DNA of 64,000 nucleotides from Bryobacterales bacterium (lineage in GTDB: Bacteria; Acidobacteriota; Terriglobia; Bryobacterales; UBA6623): the NCBI GenBank assembly GCA_026713545.1, contig JAPOOG010000132.1:27364-91363 (forward strand), given 5' to 3'. Of this stretch, positions 24,229-33,986 are shown piece after piece (within the stretch, counting starts at the first letter, position 1; each line of letters begins with the position of its first letter). The notes under the pieces were generated by a model that was not told the DNA's origin, made no database searches, and saw only the letters and a list, made by a program, of their open reading frames with translations. Made by a program: the position numbers and the translations under genes.

Positions 24229-26706
24229 TCATCGTCGGTGAAGCACGAGACAGGTCATGTCGTCCGCAGCCGCAGTGCCAGCCGAGAAGTTCCCGATCTC
24301 TGACCAGACGTGGTTCACGATGTCTTCAGGTGATCGCTCCGCGGAACCATTCAGTGTCCCCTCCAGCCGCTCCTTGCCGAACAACTCCCCTTTGCGGTTT
24401 GTCGCATCGGTCAGTCCATCAGTATACAGAAACAGGGTTTCTCCCGGCTGAAGGATCTCACGCCTGCTCGCATAGCCGAAGTCTTCCATCAGGCCCATCG
24501 CCAGTCCGCCGGTCATCGGGAGTGGCCGCCTGGAGTCGTCGGGACTTATCAGATACGCAGGCTCGTGTCCTGCACAGACGTAGTCCACCACGCCGTTATT
24601 GAGGTTGACCCAGGCGAGCACGCAGGTGACGAACAGACCCATCGGATTCTGGCTGCACAGCCGGCTGTTCGCCTTCTCGGCGATCGCGTCGATCGCGGCG
24701 TGCTCGGCGGACGCAGACTTGACCGCCGCCTGGGACGCCGCCATGAAGAGTGCGGCGGCAACGCCCTTGCCAGAGACATCGCCGACCGCCAGGAACAACA
24801 TCCCGTCCGACGGCTCCGCGATATCGACGAAATCGCCGCCGACCTGCTGCGCCGGAGTCATCCGCGCGTACGCCGAGAAGGTCCCCAAGTCGGCGCTCCC
24901 TTCCCGCACCAGCGCAGCTTGCACGACCTTTGCCATCTTCAGATCCTGATCGATCGCTTCCTGGGCGAGACGCAGGTGCTGATTGGTGGTTTGCAGCTCC
25001 TTTGTTCGTTCCGACACCAGTGTCTCGAGCTGCTCCTCGCGATTGAAAACCTGAACCGTCATGTCCGAGAAGACACGCGCCAAGCTGCCGATCTCGTCCG
25101 ATCTACGAGTTACGGAATCCATGGCTCCACGGTCCGGTGGCTGCCCCGACTCCACCTTCCGGGCGGCATCAGCGATGATTTCGATGGGGTGCGTCAGCAA
25201 TCGCGTGCCGAAGAGTGCTGCAACGGCGGTGAGACCGAGCAGCAGGAACGCGATGAGGGCTGTGTTTCGCGCCTCGCCTTGCACCTTCAGTGCAATCTCG
25301 TCCAGGCTGACAGCGATGCCCAGACCGCCGATCAGGATTCCGCCGGCGTTGACGATCGGTGAGGCAACCCAGATACCACGATCATCGGGCGACAAGAGAC
25401 TCAAACTCGCCGAGCTGACCACGCGCTGCTGGTCCATTGCATCCTTCATGTAGGCTTCGGCGCGTTGCTCGAAGATGCGTTGTACATCCACCGTTTCGTC
25501 ACCGGTTTGAAACTCTGGGCGTGGCGCGGCCGCCGCCAGCTCACGTTCGAGGTTGATGATCCAGAGTGCCTGAAGATTCCGGGAGCGGACCAGGATGTCC
25601 GCCTCCTTCTGGTACACGGAATAGAGCAGGTTGCCCGTACTGCTTTCGATAGGAACGCCGACCTGCACCAGGCGCGGGGAGTTCTTCCTGGCAACCGTAA
25701 CGTACTTGTAAGCACTGCCGTCAGAGGCGTGCGGCGCTGTCGGGTGCTCCACGACCTGTTCCGATCCGTTCAGCAACACACCGAGATCCTCTGCATGCGG
25801 AAGGTCGACCGTAGCCGTGCTGCCCTGCGTGAGGCTGGAATAAATGGCGTAAACTCCGCTCGCGTCAGTAACGCGAATCTCGCCAATGGCGGTGAAATCG
25901 ATGATACGCCTCAACCGGAGATCGACGTCCTCCTTCGTCCAAGCAGCTGCCTCCGCGGCAGAGACGAAGTGATCCAACATCGTGGCTTGCACCTTCATAT
26001 GCTGGCCCAGGATGCCCTCAATGACTGCCGAGACGTCTGCCCGCTGCGAGGCATAGACGTTGGTCAGAATCTCCTGTTCGCCGAACGCCAGCGCATTACC
26101 GACCTGCACGATCCTCGGCTTGTCGACGCCGCCGACGCCGACATACTTGTAAACCTGCTGGTCGATCTCCCGCACCTGCGCCGGCTGCGTGATGAAATCG
26201 TCGCCGTCAAGAGGGGCATCGAGTAGAACGTAGAACTTCGACGCCTGCGGCTGCACGGCGGGATCGGGATCGAAACGGAAGGGCACCGGAACGCCAGCTT
26301 CGTCCCGCACGTTGGTGAGATAGGAAAAGCCCTCCTCGTCGGTGATCCAGAATTCGTCGAGCACCGTCTCCTGGGTGATTTCATCCAGAATCCTGTTGAT
26401 GCGGGGCGGGTTGTACCCCGCGGCTTCAGCAGCTTCCGTGAGATGGGCGGCGATGCGCGCTTGCGCCGTCATCGGGCCGTCAAGCGTCGCATCCAACGTG
26501 CGCGCAACGTTGGCCAAAGAGATTTCGCCCATTTCCGCGAAGCTCCCGGAAAGCAACTCCGCCAGATGCACCGCTGCGGCTTCCGCCTCATCACGCAAAG
26601 CCGAGGCTGTGTTATAGAGAAGAGTCGCCGACGTCGTCAGGACCGTAACGGTCAGTATTCCCGCAAGCGCAATAAACACACGGGCTGCTAGGCGTAACCG
26701 CTTCAT
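24229..26706 (-). CDS. Membrane sensor SpoIIE/PP2C-type phosphatase
   Basis: 825 residues. First membrane helix about 8-30, a large extracytoplasmic sensor region (about 31-480) holding two similar Cache-like halves (each with an FYVLLDAP/YKYVGV or AYKYVTVARK segment), second helix about 482-505, HAMP (about 506-560), a short coiled coil, then SpoIIE phosphatase (about 605-825). Metal-binding phosphatase motifs: VGGDFVDI, VGDVSGKGVAAALFMA, LYTDGLTDATN and AADDMTC. It should dephosphorylate the STAS protein in response to an outside signal. 94 bp separate it from the kinase gene. Confidence 0.92.
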   Translation of the reverse strand: MKRLRLAARVFIALAGILTVTVLTTSATLLYNTASALRDEAEAAAVHLAELLSGSFAEMGEISLANVARTLDATLDGPMTAQARIAAHLTEAAEAAGYNPPRINRILDEITQETVLDEFWITDEEGFSYLTNVRDEAGVPVPFRFDPDPAVQPQASKFYVLLDAPLDGDDFITQPAQVREIDQQVYKYVGVGGVDKPRIVQVGNALAFGEQEILTNVYASQRADVSAVIEGILGQHMKVQATMLDHFVSAAEAAAWTKEDVDLRLRRIIDFTAIGEIRVTDASGVYAIYSSLTQGSTATVDLPHAEDLGVLLNGSEQVVEHPTAPHASDGSAYKYVTVARKNSPRLVQVGVPIESSTGNLLYSVYQKEADILVRSRNLQALWIINLERELAAAAPRPEFQTGDETVDVQRIFEQRAEAYMKDAMDQQRVVSSASLSLLSPDDRGIWVASPIVNAGGILIGGLGIAVSLDEIALKVQGEARNTALIAFLLLGLTAVAALFGTRLLTHPIEIIADAARKVESGQPPDRGAMDSVTRRSDEIGSLARVFSDMTVQVFNREEQLETLVSERTKELQTTNQHLRLAQEAIDQDLKMAKVVQAALVREGSADLGTFSAYARMTPAQQVGGDFVDIAEPSDGMLFLAVGDVSGKGVAAALFMAASQAAVKSASAEHAAIDAIAEKANSRLCSQNPMGLFVTCVLAWVNLNNGVVDYVCAGHEPAYLISPDDSRRPLPMTGGLAMGLMEDFGYASRREILQPGETLFLYTDGLTDATNRKGELFGKERLEGTLNGSAERSPEDIVNHVWSEIGNFSAGTAAADDMTCLVLHRR

Positions 26707-27000
26707 TGTTTCAGTCCGAAGAAGACATGGCCGGTAGGCCTTCGGTCATGTCGCTTCCGAGAATAGATGTCCTCCTCCAGGTTCGCCGCAATTTCCCGGA
26801 GCCGTTCTGTAGAGATAACCATTGTATACGCAAATCTTTCGTTGCGCTTGACCTAGCGGGCAGCAACCAATCGGATGCACGCTACAACATCTCAGGCAAA
26901 ATCCAAGGAGTCACAGCCCAATGGAATTGGTATTAGACATCCCTTGTCACCGGATCTCCTCTGTCGGCGGGTAAGGACAAGTCACCGCTAGCCGATCTAC

Positions 27001-29277
27001 TCATTTGGGCGTACTTCCGTACCGCAGGACATCAGAAATCCGGATTTCACCGATCTGTCCAAAGAAGTTCCCAAAGCCCAGATAGTTGAAGCCTCCGCCG
27101 TATTTTGCATAACCATCCAAACGCGTGGTGATACTGAACTGGGCGTCGTGCTGACGGTTGTTGATCAATCTCCGTCCGTCCGGGCTCTTCATCCGCCAGA
27201 TGAGTCTGCCATCCAAGAACAGTTGGTGCAAATCATCGTCGTAGTTATATTGCCACGCCACGTGATGCCACTCGATATCCGAAATCCCGGCATCGGTCAG
27301 TTCACCGACGACGCCCTCGGGACGCTTCCACGGATGCAGATCCATCAACGCCTGATCCGGTTCGGCACCCAGGAAGTGAATCCCCACAGCCATGCTTCCG
27401 TCGGGCGAGTCGCTGTCGGACAAATAGAGTTCCCACACGCCGCGTTCCGTGTTGTCATATGAACCCATGATGTGACCGTAGTCGAACGGCTGATTATGTT
27501 CCCGTAGTCGATCGCCGAACGCCCGAAACGGTCCACCGCGCCGCACCCAGGCCTCGACCGTCCAGGCCTCAGTGCAGGTCTTCAAGTCGAGCTTCGGGTT
27601 GCCTTTCCCCGTTATGACGAAGCCATGCTCTCCATGCCCGACAAACTGCGGAAAGCGGCCTTCGCGACCCGGCCACGATATGCGGCGATCGCCACCCATA
27701 TTGGTCCAAGTCAGAGTCAGATCTTCATCGCCCATGAGGTCTTTGATGAACCGGCCATTCGGGCCCTGCCAGTCATAGAAGACAACCGTGTTCTCATCGG
27801 GCTTGATTGTTCGTAGCTTCTTTGGCAGCACCTTGAGCACCAGGGCCTGCCGCAGTTGCAGCCCGTTCGCATCGGTAAGTTGAACAGCAAACTTCGCCCA
27901 TTCTTGTCTCAAAGGCATTCCCGACAGGATGCCCGTTTGTGCATCAAGGGAAATTCCTTCCGGCAGGTTGCCCGCTGAGACCTGCCACCGCAGTGGTTCA
28001 GCAGCGTGTATTGTTTGCAGAGACGCTCGATATGCCGAGCCTGAGAACGAGGGGGGCAGAGACTCCGTCACGATCTTTCCGGGAGCCACGGTGATCGCGA
28101 AAGTGTGTTGATCGGTCTTACCCGAAGAATCCTCAGCTTCGATCGTCGCCTTGCGGTCTTCGACGATTTCCTGTGGGTGTCCCTGAATCGCACCACGTAT
28201 AGCGTCGAGAGTCAACCCTCGCGGCAAAGCACCTTCGATCAGCTTCCAGGCCACCTTGCCCTTGGCCTCGTCAGTTGCCAGTTGAAACTTATAGGGCAGG
28301 TTCAATCCCGCCTTGGGAGGAGTCTCCCTCACAATGGCCAGTTCATGCGCGACGGGATATCGCATGATGCTCGAGATGCGCAACTCATCAATCTCGCCTT
28401 CGAAGTTGCCGAACTCCGGATAAAAAGGAGGATCTTGGGAATGGATGAAGCCGCCCACCACAAAAGGAACGACGACGTCTGTGGCGTCGTTGATGACCTT
28501 CCCTTGCTGGTCTCCTGGAAATGGAAGCTGGACCGTTCTAACGACCTGTCCGTCGAGATGGAAGAAATGTGTCTGGTCCCGGTAGCGAAACTGCCAAGCC
28601 ACATGGTGCCATTGCTGATCGGTGATGTGTGCAGGTTGGGAGCCGGTATACCCCCCGCCTCGTTGATGAGGAAAGAGCAAGCCGCTGGTGTCATGGTTGG
28701 GGTCTTTCCTGCGCAGAGAGCCAATGAAACGCGCGACAGGGGTAGTCCCTATTGACAAGGTAGGCCGATTCCAGAGGGCAAAGTTCCAGCCTCCACGAAA
28801 GCCGATCGGCAGGCTGAATCCTTCATCATCTGTGCCGGCGATGTTGGCGTAGGTGTCCCCGCCGTCCTCTCCGACGGGACCTGTGTAGCGCACCCAGGCC
28901 TCGATCGTCCATTCCCTGGTACAGCTGCGCAGGTGGAGCTTGTCGTTGTCGACCGGCCCCACGAGGACATTTCGGTCGTCCGCATGGCGTTCAAAGCGCG
29001 CAGTCGATCCAAAACCCGCGCGCGCGCCCCATAGCCCCCGTTTTGCCCGAAGAGTCAGTTCCGGGTCGCCGAGAGCATCGTGCGTGACGTTCCCGCCGGC
29101 CTCATCGAAATGGTAGAGCACGACGGTGTGCTCATCTGGAGTAAACGGAAGCCTCCACTCGCTGTCCGCTCCGGCCATCGAGCAAGCAAGAAAAACAGCA
29201 AGCAGATAGCGGGAGTAGTTCTGACTCAATAGTCTGACGAAGGTCCTATATGACTCAACAGCGGCCGGGGCTGGCAT
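27001..29277 (-). CDS. Exported LamG/Ig-like domain protein
   Basis: 758 residues from ATG 29277 (GGGAA site upstream); an in-frame ATG at 29388 would add 37 residues before the signal peptide (LLAVFLACSMAGA). Order: concanavalin-like LamG domain (about 50-320, with TREWTIEAWVRYTG and WHHVAWQF), two He_PIG-type putative Ig repeats (about 330-505, GLNLPYKFQL then LPEGISLDAQTGILSGMP), and a second LamG (about 515-755, TEAWTVEAWVRRGG, WHHVAWQYNYDD). The LamG copies are paralogous. Probably binds glycans or forms a surface structure; no catalytic motif. Confidence 0.78.
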   Translation of the reverse strand: MPAPAAVESYRTFVRLLSQNYSRYLLAVFLACSMAGADSEWRLPFTPDEHTVVLYHFDEAGGNVTHDALGDPELTLRAKRGLWGARAGFGSTARFERHADDRNVLVGPVDNDKLHLRSCTREWTIEAWVRYTGPVGEDGGDTYANIAGTDDEGFSLPIGFRGGWNFALWNRPTLSIGTTPVARFIGSLRRKDPNHDTSGLLFPHQRGGGYTGSQPAHITDQQWHHVAWQFRYRDQTHFFHLDGQVVRTVQLPFPGDQQGKVINDATDVVVPFVVGGFIHSQDPPFYPEFGNFEGEIDELRISSIMRYPVAHELAIVRETPPKAGLNLPYKFQLATDEAKGKVAWKLIEGALPRGLTLDAIRGAIQGHPQEIVEDRKATIEAEDSSGKTDQHTFAITVAPGKIVTESLPPSFSGSAYRASLQTIHAAEPLRWQVSAGNLPEGISLDAQTGILSGMPLRQEWAKFAVQLTDANGLQLRQALVLKVLPKKLRTIKPDENTVVFYDWQGPNGRFIKDLMGDEDLTLTWTNMGGDRRISWPGREGRFPQFVGHGEHGFVITGKGNPKLDLKTCTEAWTVEAWVRRGGPFRAFGDRLREHNQPFDYGHIMGSYDNTERGVWELYLSDSDSPDGSMAVGIHFLGAEPDQALMDLHPWKRPEGVVGELTDAGISDIEWHHVAWQYNYDDDLHQLFLDGRLIWRMKSPDGRRLINNRQHDAQFSITTRLDGYAKYGGGFNYLGFGNFFGQIGEIRISDVLRYGSTPK

Positions 29278-29503
29278 GTCGTTCCCGGTGACTCTAATGG
29301 AACGATCGGTGAAGATCTTGGCGGCGCCAACGCAAGGCATCAACTCTACCGGAGACGGAATACTAAGCGCCGGGTTTGAACAGCCCACTTGAGCTGGGCG
29401 GGCTTGTCCACTCGCTGCATCACCACTGCAACAGGATACTGTTACTCATAGTTTTTCTCAATAGAGATACCAGCGGTGCTTTTTCTGTCTGTCGACCTCC
29501 ACC

Positions 29504-29734
29504 CTAGACACTTAGTCCAACACGATCCGGCATGTTCCGCCACTCGATGGCAACAACTCGCCAGGAAACTTGATATTCGTCTTCGTGGATGACCGTCAGT
29601 GTGAGGCATCCGGCCTTGATGATACGACTGAGGTGAATCCGATCAGACCGTGCGGACCAGCCCAATGCGCCTTTGCTCATGACGTGAACGCCGGTCTGGC
29701 CAAGTGTCTTAGCTGCAACGAGCGCTTGAGACAC
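29504..29734 (-). pseudogene. Possible ComM/YifB C-terminal remnant
   Basis: The minus frame reads LGWSARSDRIHLSRIIKAG and later RVVAIEWRNMPDR. This resembles the end of Mg-chelatase-like ComM/YifB proteins (L-G-L-S-A-R-x-x-x-R-I-L-K-x-A, then A-I-x-Y-R-x-x-D-R) with a few extra residues. No start, no ATPase part. The resemblance is by eye and weak; it may be chance. The rest of the 29389-29835 gap holds nothing supportable. Confidence 0.28.
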
Positions 29735-29835
29735 TGGCGGGTGAGCTTCAGTGATTGGGCCACGCAGGCGATCGCTCGAAGTTGCTCCGCACCGAGGACT
29801 GGAGATGGTGCGAGCGGAACACCAACTCCCTGACT

Positions 29836-31173
29836 CTATTGTTCTCCGAGAAGAGTAAAAGAACTGATACGACTCAGGAGATCGCCTCTACTCCGCGATA
29901 AACTGCTGATCTCACGTCCCGGCGACAGGCTAGTGATGACCGACTTGCCGATCAGGTATCGGCCGGACTGCGACTCATCCGCGGACTCCGTCCTTAGTCC
30001 CCAAATTGTGTGAAACGCCACGGGAGAACCTTCAAACGTTCCCAAATAAAGCATGTTGTGGCCGCTCAGGTTAAGTATTGTGCGGAAGGGTACAGCCGTG
30101 GATACAATGCGCTCTCGCTTTTCTGCAAGCGAGAGTTTCTCAATAATCACATTTCTCCCTGCGCCAGCCTGTTTCCTCGAATTGCGAGGAAGCGGTAAAG
30201 CAAACGGGAGGAAGACATCCAGGATCGTGGACGAGCAGTCGCGATACCCGCCCAATCCACCCCATCCATAGGGCTGCCCGAGTATTTCATTGATCAACCG
30301 GGCGAGTTGATCCTCAGAGAACGGAAGAGGAAATGGAGCGGCATCCCGGTCCAGCAGACTAACGCGTGTCAGCAACGCGCGACGGCTTACGTCCGCCACT
30401 GGAACCAATAGACTTACTTCAGATTCGACTCTTGCAGCCACAGGCAAAATCATGCCGATCCGGCCCAGGAACAGGAAGCCCCCCTCGTTGCTTGAGATGG
30501 GTATCCGATCTCGCCGTATTGCAGCTAAGTTCGCAGAACGGTACTTCGCGACGAACTCCTCGTCTACATACGCGATGTCGCCCGAATCGATCCAGCCGCA
30601 GGTATAGGGTGATTCCGCAGCAAGAAATCGTCCGTCTCGGGAGATGTGCGACAGGAACAGAGGCGTTCCCGCCCACACCGCCGAATTCTGGTTGTAATCG
30701 AACGGATATCCTTCTCCCGCCTTGCGGAAGTCATGGAAGAACGGGTCGGTTGAAGGCAGCGCGCGCATCGATGTGTTTCGGACTGTGATCCCGTAGGCCG
30801 CTCGACTGGGATATTGACTGAGTTGGGCGTTCGCCGTGACTTCTTCAACATAGGAGGTGGAGACTTCCAACAGGTTGGGACCAAAGATCGACTGTTTTGG
30901 AAATGATTCTGCAGCCCAACCGAACTCCTCAGCAGTACAGACCTCCGGCTCGGTTCTCTCCCATGGACCGTACCAGTAATCTTCAAACTCCCCAAGCCGA
31001 CGCTCATCGACTTGGAGAATCGGAGAGCCTCCGGTTTCCGCAAATGCCGTGGCATCCTGCGGAATTTTTTCCAGGTCATCAAGAGGACCGGTCGATACCA
31101 GCGGTATTTCATCAGGCGAGCAGCCGATGATCGACAAGAGTGCAACTGCAACCACAAACCTACCTGAATCCAT
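29836..31173 (-). CDS. NlpC/P60-type lipoprotein with SH3 domains
   Basis: 445 residues. Lipobox-like IIGC at 15-18 marks it as a lipoprotein. The middle has SH3-like parts (VRNTSMRALPSTDPFFHDF and SPYTCGWIDSGDIAYV). The C-terminal part is an NlpC/P60 peptidase: catalytic Cys in GWGGLGGYRDCSS (about residue 312), His in GHNMLYLG and another His in AFHTIWGLR. Architecture matches the SH3_6/SH3_7-NlpC group (YkfC-like), which cut the D-Glu to diamino acid bond in cell-wall peptides. Monocistronic. Confidence 0.85.
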   Translation of the reverse strand: MDSGRFVVAVALLSIIGCSPDEIPLVSTGPLDDLEKIPQDATAFAETGGSPILQVDERRLGEFEDYWYGPWERTEPEVCTAEEFGWAAESFPKQSIFGPNLLEVSTSYVEEVTANAQLSQYPSRAAYGITVRNTSMRALPSTDPFFHDFRKAGEGYPFDYNQNSAVWAGTPLFLSHISRDGRFLAAESPYTCGWIDSGDIAYVDEEFVAKYRSANLAAIRRDRIPISSNEGGFLFLGRIGMILPVAARVESEVSLLVPVADVSRRALLTRVSLLDRDAAPFPLPFSEDQLARLINEILGQPYGWGGLGGYRDCSSTILDVFLPFALPLPRNSRKQAGAGRNVIIEKLSLAEKRERIVSTAVPFRTILNLSGHNMLYLGTFEGSPVAFHTIWGLRTESADESQSGRYLIGKSVITSLSPGREISSLSRSRGDLLSRISSFTLLGEQ

Positions 31174-31197
31174 GAGCTGACCCTACATCGTACACTG

Positions 31198-31245
31198 CAA
31201 AAAAGGGACTACCGGATCGTCGACCAAGTCGTCCGGGTAGTCCCT
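31198..31245 (-). terminator. Strong intrinsic terminator, minus strand
   Basis: AGGGACTACC (31204-31213) pairs perfectly with GGTAGTCCCT (31236-31245); on the minus strand a run of six T follows (31198-31203). It would stop transcripts from the right before the NlpC gene, yet no minus-strand gene is seen between here and the next clear gene. Confidence 0.75.
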
Positions 31246-31718
31246 CGAGCTGCTCCATTCCGGGGACAGCTTGAGCCCAAGTCACTCGACTTCCAGCGCT
31301 GGTTCGTGCGCAACAGGGAGATCACAGGCCGCCACAGGTGGAGATTCATCGAGACAGAATTAGGCGGCAGAAGCATTTTGAAAGAATAGTCACTTCAGCG
31401 CAACCCGGTAAGTAGTGAGCCAGGGGAGTTGGCTCCGCAGAGTTCAATACGTCTGAAGTGGACGGAGACCCGCAACCCAGCGGCGAGGAGAGGATGGGGG
31501 TGCTCAGGGATCTGGCATGAGAGGAGAGGGTGAACATGGGAGTCCGCTTGCAGTACGCTGTGCCGGGCAGATAGTGAGATCGACTGGGGAAAAGAGGCTT
31601 CGGCTGAACGCAAGCTCTCGACCAAGACCTCAAGGCAGAGCAATTCAAGGTCGGAATTCCAGCCATCCAATGCCCCTCGTGAACCTTGCATGACTAACTT
31701 TGTGGGCATCGATCACTT
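31246..31718. other. Gap with no supported gene
   Basis: About 470 bp. A plus-strand frame from the left edge to about 31390 (containing DFQRWFVRNREITGRHRW) is open but lacks a start and I cannot assign it. It could be a truncated gene end. The terminator at its left edge may be what remains of a lost minus-strand gene. Confidence 0.35.
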
Positions 31719-32429
31719 GTGTTACCGCATAACTTATCTGAACTTGATGCGAGAGGCTGTGTCAAATCCATCAGCGCCTTGCCCTTCTCCTGCGGCGACG
31801 CTCCGACGAGTCGAGCGTTTTCCGCTCTTGCGCTGATCCTCCTGACTCTGCTTATGCCCAGCGAGTTCGGCGGGGTGCTGCCTGTTCAGTTCGATGCGAA
31901 CCTGGGCCGCATCGTGGGCTTCCTCACCAGCCCCGATGGCGGACCCATTGCTGAAGCGGAAGTGCTCTTCAGCGGCGCCGGGAGCGGTCTCGAACGCTTG
32001 GTCCGAAGCAATGCATGCGGATGGTTCCAGGCGGGGTCGTTGCAGCCGGGACCGACTTGAACGGGGATCAAGTTCGCATTCGACCGAGCGCTGCAGGCAG
32101 CGGGCCAATACTTCGGGCGCAACGTGTTCCGTAACCGGGGGATGCGCAACCTGGATATGCGCCTGATGCGTCGATTTGCCAGTTCGAAGGGCTCGAGATT
32201 GGAACTGTCGGTCGAGTTGTTCAGCGCGTTCAACCTCGATAATGTCGAGTACGCGCGCTTCAACGCGATCTACTGCCCGGGTCTTGACCCTGCGACGGGA
32301 GAACCGATAGGTCCAAACCCTTCGTTCCGCCGCTTGCGCGGCGCGGACGGCAGATACGACCGCAACAACACGCAGGTCCTTGGAGTCGGGCCCTTGCAAG
32401 CACAGATTGGCCTTCGGTTTTTCTTCTGA
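31719..32429 (+). pseudogene. Gutted Oar-like TonB-dependent receptor
   Basis: The 5' part keeps a hydrophobic signal (LALILLTLLM) and a carboxypeptidase-regulatory-like domain (NLGRIVGFLTSPDGGPIAEA) and stops at 32058-32060. About 25 codons later the frame reads the typical end of acidobacterial Oar-like receptors: FGRNVFRNRGMRN, LDMRLMRRF, VELFSAFNLDNVEYARFN, DGRYDRNNTQVLGVGPLQ, ending in Phe-Phe-Phe at 32429. The plug and nearly all barrel strands (normally some 800 residues) are gone. An internal deletion plus stop, so not functional. Confidence 0.72.
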
Positions 32430-32873
32430 CTCCGGTCGCTTTTCGAGCGGCGCAACCGCTCGCCAGAGGCCGGCTCTCCATGCCATCTGAAGTGATTTCC
32501 GAAGCAATTCGGTCAGGGCAGATGTGGCAAAATGGAACGAGAAAATGCGCATAAGCATGTTTTGCTGTGGACCTGCCGCCAAAAGAAAGCGAACTCAAGA
32601 CTTGCAGGCACTTGAAACACCGCCTGTAAGGTGCCTATTCGCCGGGAGATGCCCGGTAAAGTTTGATGCTCCGGACTCCGGATTGTCGTAGGCTTGCTGC
32701 CAGAAGGGTTTCTTGCCCTACGGTATAGGCCAGAGAACAGGAATCGAGCCACTACTCCCCAAGTGGAAATACCACTGCCAAGCTCCGTCCACGCAGGGAG
32801 CTAATGAGGTGAAAGTCGGGTTCGGCTCGACACCCGGCGGATCAAGGACTGACAGGCAAAGGACGAACATCCG
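32430..32873 (+). other. Long leader of the ABC-transporter operon
   Basis: About 440 bp without a gene. The last 230 bp contain several small inverted repeats, for instance around 32780-32812 and 32847-32868. The closing segment (CCGGCGGATCAAGG then ACAGGCAAAGGAC, 32833-32863) looks a little like the 3' core of a glycine aptamer, but the matching upstream stem cannot be found. It may be a structured regulatory leader; class unknown. Confidence 0.35.
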
Positions 32874-33986
32874 GTGAATCCAAACGGCAACGCACACGTA
32901 GAATTCGAGGGTGTCAACAAAAGCTACGACGGGCAGACGGATGTGGTGCGGAATCTGAATCTGAGGGTGCAGAAGGGGGAATTTCTAACCCTGCTAGGGC
33001 CGTCCGGCTCAGGTAAGACCACGTGTCTCATGATGCTCGCCGGCTTCGAAATGCCCACGACAGGCACGATCCGCATTGACGGACGCTCCGTTCACAATCT
33101 GCCACCTCACAAGCGCGGCATGGGTATGGTTTTCCAGAACTACGCGCTGTTTCCTCATATGTCAGTGGGCGGGAACCTCTCTTTTCCTCTGGAGGTGCGC
33201 GGGCTGAATCCGGAGCAGCGCCGCGAGCGGATAAGAAAGGCCCTGGAAATGGTTCGTTTAGACGGACTGCAGGAGCGGCGTCCCGCTGAACTTTCCGGTG
33301 GTCAGCAACAGCGAGTGGCCATAGCCCGCGCACTCGTATTCGAGCCCAGTCTCGTTCTGATGGATGAACCCCTGGGCGCCCTTGATCGCCGCCTGCGGGA
33401 GGAACTGCAATATGAGATCCGACGCATCCAGCGCAGCCTGAAAGTGACCATCGTGTATGTCACCCATGACCAGCAAGAAGCGATGGTGATGTCGGATCGC
33501 GTAGCCGTCTTTCAACAAGGGCGCATCGAGCAAGTGGCTTCACCCGAAGCAATCTACGAAGAACCGGAACGCCGATTCGTCGCCCGCTTTATCGGTGAAA
33601 ACAACCTGCTGCCTGGAAAGGTCACTGCCGTTGAAGGTGATCTCTGCCAAGTGGAGATCGAAGGCGCTATCGTCAAGGCGTTCCGCGTGGCCCCGTGTCG
33701 TCCCGGCGACATGGTGACACTAGCCATTCGTCCGGAGCGAGTGTGCGTCGCTCCCGATCCACAGGTCTACAGCAACGAGCTGGAAGCCAAGATCGAGGAC
33801 CTCGTTTTTCTGGGCGACCATCTCCGGCTGCGCATGAACGTGCACGGCAGATCGGACTTCATCGTCAAAATTCCCAACATTGTGGGTCACGGCGCGGTGT
33901 TGGAGGGGGACCGGGTACGCATTGGTTGGACACCGACGGATTGCCGGGCTCTGGAACCTATTGGGGAGATGGGAGTCACCCTTTGA
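32874..33986 (+). CDS. ABC-transporter ATPase, spermidine/putrescine type
   Basis: 370 residues from GTG 32874. Walker A GPSGSGKTT (about 43-51), Q-loop FQNYALFPHMSV, signature LSGGQQQRVAIARAL, Walker B LVLMDEPLGALD, H-loop VTHDQQEAM, and a C-terminal TOBE domain (about 280-360). Closest in plan to PotA. It powers the importer encoded by the next three genes. The end overlaps the binding-protein start. Substrate could be polyamine, but opines, amino-acid derivatives or metals are carried by near relatives. Confidence 0.92.
   Translation: MNPNGNAHVEFEGVNKSYDGQTDVVRNLNLRVQKGEFLTLLGPSGSGKTTCLMMLAGFEMPTTGTIRIDGRSVHNLPPHKRGMGMVFQNYALFPHMSVGGNLSFPLEVRGLNPEQRRERIRKALEMVRLDGLQERRPAELSGGQQQRVAIARALVFEPSLVLMDEPLGALDRRLREELQYEIRRIQRSLKVTIVYVTHDQQEAMVMSDRVAVFQQGRIEQVASPEAIYEEPERRFVARFIGENNLLPGKVTAVEGDLCQVEIEGAIVKAFRVAPCRPGDMVTLAIRPERVCVAPDPQVYSNELEAKIEDLVFLGDHLRLRMNVHGRSDFIVKIPNIVGHGAVLEGDRVRIGWTPTDCRALEPIGEMGVTL

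Noticed and set aside
32790..32870. Glycine riboswitch
   Set aside because: Only the 3' core looks similar; the partner strand for the P2 stem cannot be found, so I list it as a leader of unknown class.
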